DNA of 64,000 nucleotides, from NCBI GenBank assembly GCA_949130485.1, contig OX422191.1:5519754-5583753 (forward strand), read 5' to 3'. Positions 50,262-61,300 of the stretch are shown piece after piece. Position 1 is the first letter of the stretch. Every line of letters begins with the position of its first letter. The notes beneath the pieces are model-generated. The model was given only the letters and a program-made list of their open reading frames with translations. It was not told the origin of the DNA and made no database searches. The DNA comes from Agelas oroides (lineage: Eukaryota; Porifera; Demospongiae; Agelasida; Agelasidae). Position numbers and translations under genes: made by a program.

Positions 50262-50785
50262 ATGGCCGTCGAAAAGTCGCGTTCGCGCTCACAAGGCTGC
50301 GTTTCTCGGATTTGGCCGCGGAGAAGTGTTCCCTGTCACTAGTTCCTGAAAATATAAAGACTTTGTGTTCGATAACTGAAAGTTCAGACCTTAACTCGTA
50401 TGTTTGCACGCATACCATGCTAAACGCTTGGAGGGCTCAAAAATGGCTACTTTGGCCCTGCTCTCTGAAAGTGCTGACAGTTAAGAATACTTTGTGCAGT
50501 TCAAGGGACCTTACCTGGGTGAGATTCCAATGGCAGTAGTTTGGGACCTTAAATTGCAATGCTTGACAAATCCCATGCTAAAAGTCACTTTTTGACCTAG
50601 GGTTGTTTCCCCGCCATGTACTGTCACATGACTGTCACATGATGCCCTTGCACCTACCCGTCTTACTCAGTTTTTCCTGGAGATCATGAAAATGTGTTTG
50701 TATTTCTTGTGTCATGTTCACTTTTAAAAATATGAGCCTGTAAAGCCAAAAAAAGCACTTTTTGCTCTCTTTGCTGGTTCCACTG
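50262..50785 (-). repeat. Right terminal inverted repeat, 524 bp
   Basis: Inverse copy of 46787-47310, ending GGTTCCACTG before the TA duplicate. It holds the presumed start region of the transposase transcript; the ATG is 84 bp inside it. Confidence 0.95.
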
Positions 50786-50843
50786 TAGTTACGAGAAAGG
50801 AGTAGCAGCTCACATGCAGGATATGTTCTGTACTTACACGTAG

Positions 50844-52126
50844 GTATTTTCTACTTCACATTGGGGAACTTGCCACCTAAGTACCGGTCGAGGCTTTCAG
50901 CTATACACCTTGTAGCCATTGTGAAGACAACCGTCCTTTCCGTGTATGGCATGGACAGTGTCCTGAGACCATTTGTTGATGACATCAAGAAGCTGGTACG
51001 AGTATGCACATGAAGTATTTTACACATTTAAAATTCAAATGAGATTGAGTATTTTGACATTTACAGTTGATGTCATGTATATTATGCATCATCTGACCTG
51101 TGTACATTGTTCCAAACTTAGGAACACGGAGTTCGTTTTGTGGCCGAGGGAAGACCGAAAGTCTACCATGGCACACTTGGTATAGTGTCAGCTGACAATC
51201 TCGGCAGTCTTGCTCTTGGTGGTTTTAAGGAGAGCTGCAGTGCTAGTCGAATGTGCCGACATTGCTTGGCTACAAAAGAAACTGCCCGAACACAGGTTTG
51301 TAGTGAAGTTGATGGAAGGTGCATGTGCTATAATGTCTGAAAAATAACACATCCCAGATTAAGCCCCATTGTACACGTCCATGTGTGTTCACTGACAGCT
51401 GTGGTTTTTATTCTAGTTTCAGGAGGACAAGTTTGTGCTGAGAAATGAAGCAGCACATAAGCAGCACTGTGCACTACTTGAAGAAGACGATACTGGTGAA
51501 ATCTCCAAACTGTATGGAATCAACCGGGACTCAATCCTGAATGAGCTCTCCTACTTTCATGTATGCAATGGCTCTCTTGTGCCTGATGTTATGCATGACA
51601 TACTTGAGGGGGCTCTTCAGTACGAGGTGAAGCTGATGCTGCAGTTCATGGTCGATACAGAGAGATATTTCACCCTCGACGAGCTTAACACGCGGCTGGA
51701 ACACATGGAACTGGGCTACATGGAGTGCAAGGATCGACCAACTGCGATTACAGCAACAACCTTGCATTCCTCTGGAAACTCTCTCAAACAGAAAGGTATG
51801 ATGGCAAGATACATATTGACACATTGTGTTTTATATACATATTTTATGCCTTATTCAACTGTAGCTGCACAGATGTGGCTCCTTGGCCGGATTCTTCCGG
51901 TGCTGGTTGGGGATCATGTTCCTGATGATGATGAACGCTGGCACAACTTTCTGGTGTTGATGGAGATTGTGGACCATTTGTTCTGCCCCCAGGTCACAGA
52001 AGACCAAGCTGCTTATGTTGCCACTCTGATCAGCGACCACCACCAGGACTTCTGCGAACTCTATCCGGACCACAATGTCATTCCAAAAATGCACTTCATG
52101 GTGCATATGCCTCGGCTTATGATCCA
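50844..52126 (+). CDS. C2H2/Tnp2-like transposase, 3' exons, truncated
   Basis: Continuation of the transposase begun at 45552. Exons: 50844-50995, 51122-51295, 51417-51795, 51865-52126, all with GT-AG borders and matching phases. The deduced partial protein is 639 aa. Conserved blocks in order: VFYFTLGNLPPKYRS-like start (here IFYFTLGNLPPKYRS); SADNLGSLALGGF with a CRHC pair (about residues 391-416), like the SADN/ACPVC region of Tnp2; PDVMHDILEGALQYEV (about 482-497), like the DVMHIEKN block of plant CACTA Tnp2; and IPKMHFMVHMPR near the end. The last exon ends at a good donor (cca|gtaagt, two bases into a codon), but no further exon exists: minisatellite and then satellite follow. Without splicing, translation would stop at once with TAA. 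The gene is therefore 3'-truncated and probably inactive. Confidence 0.82.
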
Positions 52127-52157
52127 GTAAGTATAGTGTTATTCATCAGCTGGCTAG

Positions 52158-52358
52158 CTCATCAGCCTGATGATCCTTGTGTTACTCTATACAGTGCTCA
52201 TCAGCCTGACGATCCTTGTGTTACTGTATATAGTGCTTATCAGCCTGACGATCCTTGTGTTACTCTATATAGTGCTCATCAGCCTGACGATCCTTGTGTT
52301 ACTGCTCATCAGCCTGACAATCCTTGTGTTACTCTATACAGTGCTCATCAGCCTGACG
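52158..52358 (+). repeat. 39-bp minisatellite at the broken right end
   Basis: Unit ctcatcagcctgacgatcc followed by ttgtgttactctatacagtg. Copies start at 52158, 52197, 52236, 52275 (only 30 bp), 52305 and 52344 (15 bp, broken off). The last partial unit runs into satellite through a shared acga. No transposon terminus lies here. Confidence 0.9.
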
Positions 52359-55300
52359 AGCATCACAGGACTTCAACAGTGTTGAAAACTGCTTTCTCGA
52401 TCGTCTATGGCACTTAAAAAGGCCTACACGTGCTTCAAAGCATCTCCTCGGAGGTTAAAACGGCGTTATATGGTCTTTCTCGCACATAAACAGGCATGCA
52501 CGAGCATCACAGGACTTCAACAGTGTTGCAAACTGCTTTCTCGAACGTCTAGGGCACTTAAACAGGCCTATACGTGCTTCAAAGCATCTCCTCGGAGGTT
52601 AAAACGGCGTTATCAGGTCCTTCTCGCACATAAACAGGTATGCACGAGCATCACAGGACTTCAACAGAGGTAAAACTGCTTTCTTGATCGTCCATGGCTC
52701 TTAAACAGGCCTACACGTGCTTCATAGCACGCCTTCGGAGGTTAAAACGGCGTTATCAGCTCTTTTCCGCACATAAACAGGCTTGCACTAACCTCACAGG
52801 GCTTCCACAGTGGTGAAAACTGCTTGCTCGATCGTCCCTGGCACTTAAACCTACCTGCACGTTTCACAGTACCCCCACGGAAGTTAAAACGACGTTATCA
52901 GGTCTTTCTCGCACATAAACAGGCTTGCACGAGCATCACTGGGCTTCAACAGTGGTGAAAACTGCTTTCTCGATCGCATATGGGTCCTAAACAGGCCTAC
53001 ACGTGTTTCATAGCACGATCTCGGAGGTTAAAATCGGCGTTATCAGGTCTTTTCCGCACACAAACAGGCTTGCACTAACCTCACAGGGCCTCCACAGTCG
53101 TGAAAACTGCTTTCTCGATCTTCTCTGCCACTTAAAGCAGACTGTACGTGCTTCACAACACCTCCTCGGAGTTTGAAACGGCGTTATCATGTCTTTTCAG
53201 CACAAACAAGCTTGCACCAACCTCACAGGGCTTCCACAGAGGTAGAAACTGCTTTCTCGATCTTCTCTGCCACTTAAACAGGCCTGTACGTACTTCACAG
53301 TACCCCATTGGAGACTAAAACGGCGTTATCATGTCTTTTCCGCACATAAACAGGCTTACATGAGCCTCACAGGACTACCACAGTGGAGAAAACTGCTTTC
53401 TCGACCGTCCCTGGCACTTAAACAGGCCTACACGTGCTTCAAAGCATCTCCTCGGAGGATAAAACGAAGTTATCAGGTCATTCTCACACATAAACAGGCA
53501 TGCACGAGCATCACAGGACTTCAACAGTGGTGAAAACTGCTTTCTCGATCGTCTATGGCTCTTAAACAGGCCTACACGTGCTTCACAGCACCTACTCAAA
53601 CGATAAAACGGCGTTATCAGGTCTTTTTAGCACATAAACAAGCTTACACCAACCTCACAGGGCTTCCACAGAGGTAAAAGCTGCTTTATCGATCTTCTCT
53701 TCCACTTAAACAGGCCTGTATGTGCTTCACAGTACCCAATCGGGAGGTTAAATTCGGCGTTATCATGTCTTTCCGAACATAAACAGGCTTACATGAGCCT
53801 CACAGGACCTCCAGTGGTAAAAACTGCTTTCTCGACCGTCCCTGGCACTTAAACAGGCTTACACGTGCTTCATAGCATCTCCTCGGTGGTTAAAACGGCG
53901 TTATCTGGTCTTTCACGCACATTTGCAGGCATGCACGAGCATCACAGGACTTCAACAGTGGTGAAAACTTCTTTCGCGATCGTCTACGGCACTTAAACAG
54001 GCCTACACGTGCTTCATAGCACGCCCTCGGAGGTGAAAACGGCGTTATCAGGTCTTTTCAGCACATAAACAAGCTTACACCAACCTCACAGGGCATCCAC
54101 AGAGTTAAAAACTGCTCTCTCCATTTTCTGTGACACTTAAACAGGCCTGTACGTGCTTCAGAGTACCCCATCGGAGGTTAAAACGGCGTTATCATGACTT
54201 TCCGCACATAATCAGGCTTACATGAGCCTCACAGGACCTCCACAGTGGTAAAAACTGCTTCTCGACCGTCCCTGGCACTTAAACAGGCCTACACGTGCTT
54301 CATAGCACGCCCTCGGAGGTTAAAACGGCGTTATCAGGTCTTTTCCGCACATAAACAGACTTGCACCAACATCACAGGGGATCCACAACAGTGCAAACTG
54401 CTTTCTCGATCGTCCCTGTCACTTATATCAGGCGTCCATGTGCTTTACAGCACACCCTCCGAGGTTAAAACGGTGGTATCAGGCCTTTCCCGCACATAAA
54501 CAAGCTTGCACCAAACTCACAGGGCTTCCACAGCGGTAAAAACTGCTTTCTCGATCTTCTCTGACACTTAAACAGGCCTGTACGTGCTTCACAGAACCCC
54601 ATCGGAGGTTAAATCGGCGTTATCAGGTCTTTCTCGCACATAAACAGGCATGCACGTGCATCACAGGACTTCAACCGAGGTGAAAACTGCTTTCTCGATT
54701 GTCTATGGCTCTTAAACAGGCCTACACGTGCTTCATAGCACGCCTTCGGAGGTTAAAACGGCGTTATCAGCTCTTTTCCGCGCATAAACAGGCATACATG
54801 AGCCTCACAGGACTACCACAGTGGAGAAAACTGCTTTCTCGACCGTCCCTGGCACTTAAACAGGCCTACACGTGCTTCAAAGCATCTCCTCGGAGGATAA
54901 AACGAAGTTATCAGGTCATTCTCACACATAAACAGGCATGCACGAGCATCACAGGACTTCAACAGTGGTGAAAACTGCTTTCTCGATTGTTTATGGCTTT
55001 TAAACAGGCCTACACGTGCTTCACAGCACTTACTCAAACGATAAAACGGCGTTATCAGGTCTTTTTAGCACATAAACAAGCTTACACCAACCTCACAGGG
55101 CTTCCACAGAGGTAAAAGCTGCTTTCTCGATCTTCTCTCCCACTTAAACGGCCTGTATGTGCTTCACAGTACCCAATCGGGAGGTTAAATTCGTCGTTAT
55201 CATGCCTTTCCGCACATAAACAGGCTTACATGAGCCTCACAGGACCTCCACAGTGGTAAAAACTGCTTTCTCGACCGTCCCTGGCACTTAAACAGGCCTA

Positions 55301-58300
55301 CACGTGCTTCATAGCATCTCCTAGGAGGTTAAAACGGCGTTATCTGGTCTTTCTCGCACATTTGCAGGCATGCACGAGCATCACAGGACTTCAACAGTGG
55401 TGAAAACTTCTCTCTCGATCGTCTACGTCACTTAAACAGGCCTACACGTGCTTCATAGCACGCCCTCGGAGGTTAAAACGGCGTTATCAGGTCTTTTCAG
55501 CACATAAACAAGCTTGCACCAACCTCACAGGGCATCCACAGAGATAAAAACCGCTCTCTTGATTTTCTGTGACACTTAAACAGGCCTGTACGTGCTTCAG
55601 AGTACCCGATCGGAGGTTAAAACGGCGTTATCATGTCTTTCCGCACATAATTAGGCTTACATGAGCCTCACAGGACCTCCAAAGTGGTAAAAACTGCTTT
55701 CTCGACCGTCCCGGGCACTTAAACAGGCCTACATGTGCTTCATAGCACGCCCTCAGACGTTAAAACGGCATTATCAGGTCTTTTCCGCACATAAACAGAC
55801 TTGCACCAACATCACAGGGGATCCACAACAGTGCAAACTGCTTTCTCGATCGTCCCTGTCACTTAATCAGGCGTCCATGTGCTTCACAGCACACCCTCCG
55901 AGGTTAAAACGGTGGTATCAGGCCTTTCCCGCACATAAACAAGCTTGCACCAAACTCACAGGGCTTCCACAGCGGTAAAAACTGCTTTCTCGATCTTCTC
56001 TGACACTTAAACAGGCCTGTACGTGCTTCATAGCACCCCATCAGAGGTTAAATCGGCGTTATCAGGTCTTTAACGCACATAAACAGGCATGAACGAGCAT
56101 CACAGGACTTCAACAGAGGTGAAAACTGCTTTCTCGATCGTCTATGGCACTTAAACAGGCCTACACGTGCTTCATAGCATCTCCTTGGAGGTTAAAACGG
56201 CGTTATCTGGTCTTTCTCGCACATTTGCAGGCATGCACGAGCATCACAGGACTTCAACAGTGGTGAAAACTTCTTTCGCGATCGTCTACGGCACTTAAAC
56301 CTACCTGCACATGATTCACAGTACACCCACGGAAGTTAAAACGACGTTATCAGGTCTTTCTCGCACATAAACAGGCTTGCACGAGCATCACAGGGCTTCA
56401 ACAGTGGTGAAAACTGCTTTCTCGATCGCCTATGGGTCCTAAATAGGCCTACACGTGTTCCATAGCACGACCTCGGAGGTTAAAATCGGCGTTATCAGGT
56501 CTTTTCCGCACACAAACAGGCTTGCACTAACCTCACAGTGCCTCCACAGTCGTGAAAACTGCTTTCTCGATCTTCTCTGCCACATAAAGCAGACTGTACG
56601 TGCTTCACAGCACCTCCTCGGAGGTTAAAACGGCGTTATCATGTCTTTTCAACACATAAACAAGCTTGCAACAACCTCACAGGGCTTCCACAGAGGTAAA
56701 AACTGCTTGCTCGATCTTCCCTGCCACTTAAACAGGCCTGTACGTACTTCACAGTACACCATCGGAGATTAAAACGGCGTTATCATGTCTTTTCCGCACA
56801 TAAACAGGCTTACATGAGCCTCACAGGACTACCACAGTGGAGAAAACTGCTTTCTCGACCGTCCCTGGCACTTAAACAGGCCTACACGTGCTTCATAGCA
56901 TCTCCTAGGAGGTTAAAACGGCGTTATCTGGTCTTTCTCGCACATTTGCAGGCATGCACGAGCATCACAGGACTTCAACAGTGGTGAAAACTTCTTTCGC
57001 GATCGTCTACGGCACTTCAACAGGCCTACACGTGCTTCATAGCACTCCCTCGGAGGTTAAAACGGCGTTATCAGGTCTTTTCCGCACATAAACAGACTTG
57101 CAACAACATCACAGGGGATCCACAACAGTGCAAACTGCTTTCTCGATCGTCCCTGGCACTTAATCAGGCGTCCATGTGCTTCACAGCACACACTCCGAGG
57201 TTAAAACGGTGGTATCAGGCCTTTCCCGCGCATAAACAAGTTTGCACCAAACTCACAGGGCTTCCACAGCGGTAAAAACTGCTTTCTCGATTTTCTCTGA
57301 CACTTAAACAGGCCTGTACGTGCTTCACAGCACCCCATCAGAGGTTAAATCGGCGTTATCCGGTCTTTCTAGCACATAAACAGGCATTAACGAGCATCAC
57401 AGGTCTTCAACCGAGGTGAAAACTGCTTTCTCGATCGTCTATGGCACTTAAACAGGCCTACACGTGCTTCATAGCATCTCCTTGGAGGTTAAAACGGCGT
57501 TATCAGGTCTTTATCGCACATTTGCAGGCATGCACGAGCATCACAGGACTTCAACAGTGGTGAAAACTTCCTTCGCGATCGTCTACGGCACTTAAACAGG
57601 CCTACACGTGCTTCATAGCATCTCCTCGGAGGATAAAACGGCGTTATCTGGTCTTTCTCGCGCATATGCAGGCATGCACGAGCATCACAGGACTTCAACA
57701 GTGGTGAAAACTTCTTTCTCGATCGTCTACTGCTCTTAAACTGGCCTACACGTGCTTCATAGCACGCCCTCGGAGGTTAAAATGGCGTTATCAGGGCTTT
57801 TCAGCACATAAACAAGCTTGCACCAAACTCACAGGGCTTCCACAGAAGTAAAAACTGCTCTCTCGATTTTCTGTGACACTTAAACAGGCCTGTACGTGCT
57901 TCAGAGTACCCCATCGGAGATTAAAACGGCGTTATCATGTCTTTCCGCACATAATCAGGCTTACATGAGCCACACAGGACCTCCACAGTGGTAAAAACTG
58001 CTTTCTCGACCGTCCCTGGCACTTAAACAGGCCTACACGTGCTTCATAGCACGCCCTCGGAGGTTAAAACGGCGTTATCAGGTCTTTTCCGCACATAAAC
58101 AGACTTGCACCAACATCACAGGGCATCCATAACAGTGCAAACTGCTTTCTCGATCGTCCCTGGCACTTAATCAGGCGTCCATGTGCTTCACAGCACCCCC
58201 TCCGAGGTTAAAACGGTGGTATCAGGCTTTCCCCGCACATAAACAAGCTTGCACCAAACTCACAGGGCTTCCACAGCGGTCAAAACTGCTTTCTCGACCT

Positions 58301-61300
58301 TCTCTGCCACTTAAACAGGCTTGTACGTACTTCACAGTACCCCATCGGAGGTTAAAACGGCGTTATCATGTCTTTTCCGCACATAAACAGGCTTACATGA
58401 GCCTCACAGGAACACCACAGTGGAGAAAACTGCTTTCATAGCACGCCCTCGGAGGTTAAAACGGCGTTATCAGGTCTTTTCCGCACAGAAACAGACTTGC
58501 ACCAACATCACAGGGCATCCATAACAGTGCAAACTGCTTTCTCGATCGTCCCTGGCACTTAATCAGGCGTCCATGTGCTTCACAGCACCCCCTCCGAGGT
58601 TAAAACGGTGGTATCAGGCTTTTCCCGCACATAAACAAGCTTGCACCAAACTCACAGGGCTTCCAGAGCGGTCAAAACTTCTTTCTCGAACTTCTCTGCC
58701 ACTTAAACAGGCTTGTACGTACTTCACAGTACCCCATCGGAGGTTAAAACGGCGTTATCATGTCTTTTCCATAAGTAAACAGGCTTACATGAGCCTCACA
58801 GGACCACCACAGTGGAGAAAACTGCTTTCTCGACCGTCCCTGGCACTTAAACAAGCCCGTACGTGCTTCACAGCACCTCCTCGGTGGTTAAAACGGCGTT
58901 ATCATGTCTTTTCAGCACATAAACAAGCTTGCACCAACCTCACAGGGCTTCCACAGAGGTAAAAACTGCTTTCACGATCTTCTCTGCCACTTAAACAGGC
59001 CTGTACGTACTTCACAGTACCCCATCGGAGGTTAAAACGGCGTTATCATGTCTTTTCCGCACATAAACAGGCTTACATGAGCCTCACAGGACCACCACAG
59101 TGGAGAAAACTGCTTTCTCGACCGTCCCTGGCACTTAAACAGGCCTACACGTGCTTCAAAGCATGTCCTCGGAGGTTAAAACGGCGTTATCAGGTCATTC
59201 TCACACATAAACAGGCATGCACGAGCATCACAGGACTTCAACAGTGGTGAAAACTGCTTTCTCGATCGTCTATGGCTCTTAAACAGGACTACACGTGCTT
59301 CACAGCACCTACTCAAACGATAAAACGGCGTTATCAGGTCTTTTTAGCACATAAACAAGCTTACACCAACCTCACAGGGCTTCCACAGAGGTAAAAACTG
59401 CTTTCTCGATCTTCTCTTCCACTTAAACAGGCCTGTACGTGCTTCACAGTGCCCAATCGGATGTTCAAACGCCGTTATCATGTCTTTTCCGCACATAAAC
59501 AGGCTTACATGAGCCTCACAGGACTTCCACAGAGTTAAAAACTGCTTTCTCGACCGTCCCTGGCACTTAAACAGGCCTACACGTGCTTCATAGCACGCCC
59601 TCGGAGGTTAAAACGGCGTTATCAGGTCTTTTCCGCACATAAACAGACTTGCACCAACATCACAGGGCATCCACAACAGTGCAAACTGCTTTCTCGATCG
59701 TCCCTGGCACTTAATCAGGCGTCCATGTGCTTCACAGCACCCCCTCCGAGGTTAAAACGGTGGTATCAGGCCTTTCCCGCACATAAACAAGCTTGCACCA
59801 AACTCACAGGGATTCCACAGCGTTAAAAACTGCTTTCTCGATCTTCTCTGCTACTTAAACAGGTCTGTACGTGCTTCACAGTACCCCATCGGAGGTTAAA
59901 TCGTCGTTATCAGGTCTTTCTCGCACATAAACAGGCATGCACGAGCATCACAGGACTTCAACAGAGGTGAAAACTGCTTTCTCGATTGTCTATGGCTCTT
60001 AAACAGGCCTACACGTGGTTCATAGCACGCCTTCGGAGGTTAAAACGGCGTTATCAGCTCTTTTCCGCACATAAACAGGCTTGCACTAACCTCAAAGGGC
60101 TTCCACAGTGGTGAAAACTGCTTTCTCGAGTGTCCCTGGCGCTTGAACCTACCTGTACATGCTGCACAGTACCCCCTCGGAGGTTAAAACGGCGTTATCA
60201 AGTCTTTCTCGCACATAAACAGGCTTGCACGAGAATCACAGGGCTTCAACAGTGGTGAAAACTGCTTTCTCGATCGCCTATGGGTCCTAAAGAGGCCTAC
60301 ACGTGTTTCAAAGCACGACCTCGGAGGTTAAAATCGGCGTTATCAGGTCTTTTCCGCACACAAACAGGCTTGCACTAACCTCACAGGGCCTCCACAGTCG
60401 TGAAAACTGCTTTCTCGATCTTCTCTGCCACTTAAAGCAGCCTGTACGTGCTTCACAGCACCTCCTCGGAGGTTAAAACGGCGTTATCAGGCCATTCCCG
60501 CACATAAACAAGCTTGCACCAAACTCATAGGGCTTCCACAACGGTAAAAACTGCTTTCTCGATCTTCTCTGCCACTTAAACAGGCCTGTACGTGCTTCAC
60601 AGTACCATATCGGAGGTTAAATCGGCGTTATCATGTCTTTTCCGCACATAAACAGGCTTGCATGAGCCTCACAGGACCTCCACAGTGGTAAAAACTGCTT
60701 TCTCGACCGTCCATGGCACTTAAACAGGCCTACACGTGCTTCAAAACATCTCCTCGGAGGTTAAAACGGCGTTATCATGTCTTTCTCGCACATAAACAGG
60801 CACGCACGAGCATCACAGGATTTCAACAGTGTTGGAAACTGCTTTCTCGATCGTCTATGGCACTTAAACAGGCCTACACGTGCTTCAAAGCATCTCCTCG
60901 GAGGTTAAAACGGCGTTATCAGGTCTTTCTCGCACATAAACAGGTATGCACGAGCATCACAGGACTTCAACAGAGGTGAAAACTGCTTTCTCGATTGTCT
61001 ATGGCTCTAAAACAGTCCTACACGTGCTTCATAGCACGCCTTCGGAGGTTAAAACGGCGTTATCAGCTCTTTTCCGCGCATAAACAGGCTTGCACTAACC
61101 TCACAGGGCTTCCACAGTGGTGAAAACTGCTTGCTCGATCGTCCCTGGCACTTAAACCTACCTGCACATGCTTCACAGTACCCCCACGGAAGTTAAAACG
61201 ACGTTATCAGGTCTTTCTCGCACATAAACAGGCTTGCACGAGCATCACAGGGCTTCAACAGTGGTGAAAACTGCTTTCTCGATCGCCTATGGGTCCTAAA

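Larger units (their letters stand above)
46787..50785. mobile_element. Nested 3999-bp TA-flanked DNA transposon
   Basis: The ends are CAGTGGAACC... and the exact inverse ...GGTTCCACTG, flanked by TA at 46785-46786 and 50786-50787, so a TA target duplication. Inverted repeats are 524 bp each and differ at only a few positions. It carries a HIRAN-domain gene (plus) and a DDE transposase (minus), convergent, each starting just inside its own inverted repeat. It lies in the intron 46749-50843 of the host transposase; without it that intron is 94 nt, like its neighbours. TA duplication and an IERVW-type third catalytic block point to the IS630-Tc1-mariner assemblage. All parts look intact, so it could be recent and autonomous. 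Confidence 0.92.
40521..52356 (+). mobile_element. CACTA/EnSpm-like transposon, right end truncated
   Basis: Everything between the satellite blocks reads as one DNA transposon of 11.8 kb (about 7.8 kb without the nested element). Evidence: the left terminus starts CACTG exactly at the satellite junction; short ACACCC/GGGTGT motifs are clustered just inside it, as in the subterminal regions of CACTA elements; and the plus-strand gene has the conserved blocks of a Tnp2-type transposase. A SAM-domain gene lies between the left terminus and the transposase and so is carried by the element. The right terminus is missing: the transposase breaks off after a splice donor at 52127, a 39-bp minisatellite follows, and the satellite resumes. 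No CACTG-type right terminal repeat was found. The superfamily assignment rests on recalled motif similarity, not a search. Confidence 0.72.

Noticed and set aside
52339..52343. CAGTG as the right terminus of the CACTA-like element
   Set aside because: The same CAGTG recurs in other 39-bp units, is followed by another partial unit, and its inverse matches the left end only over CACTG plus scattered bases.
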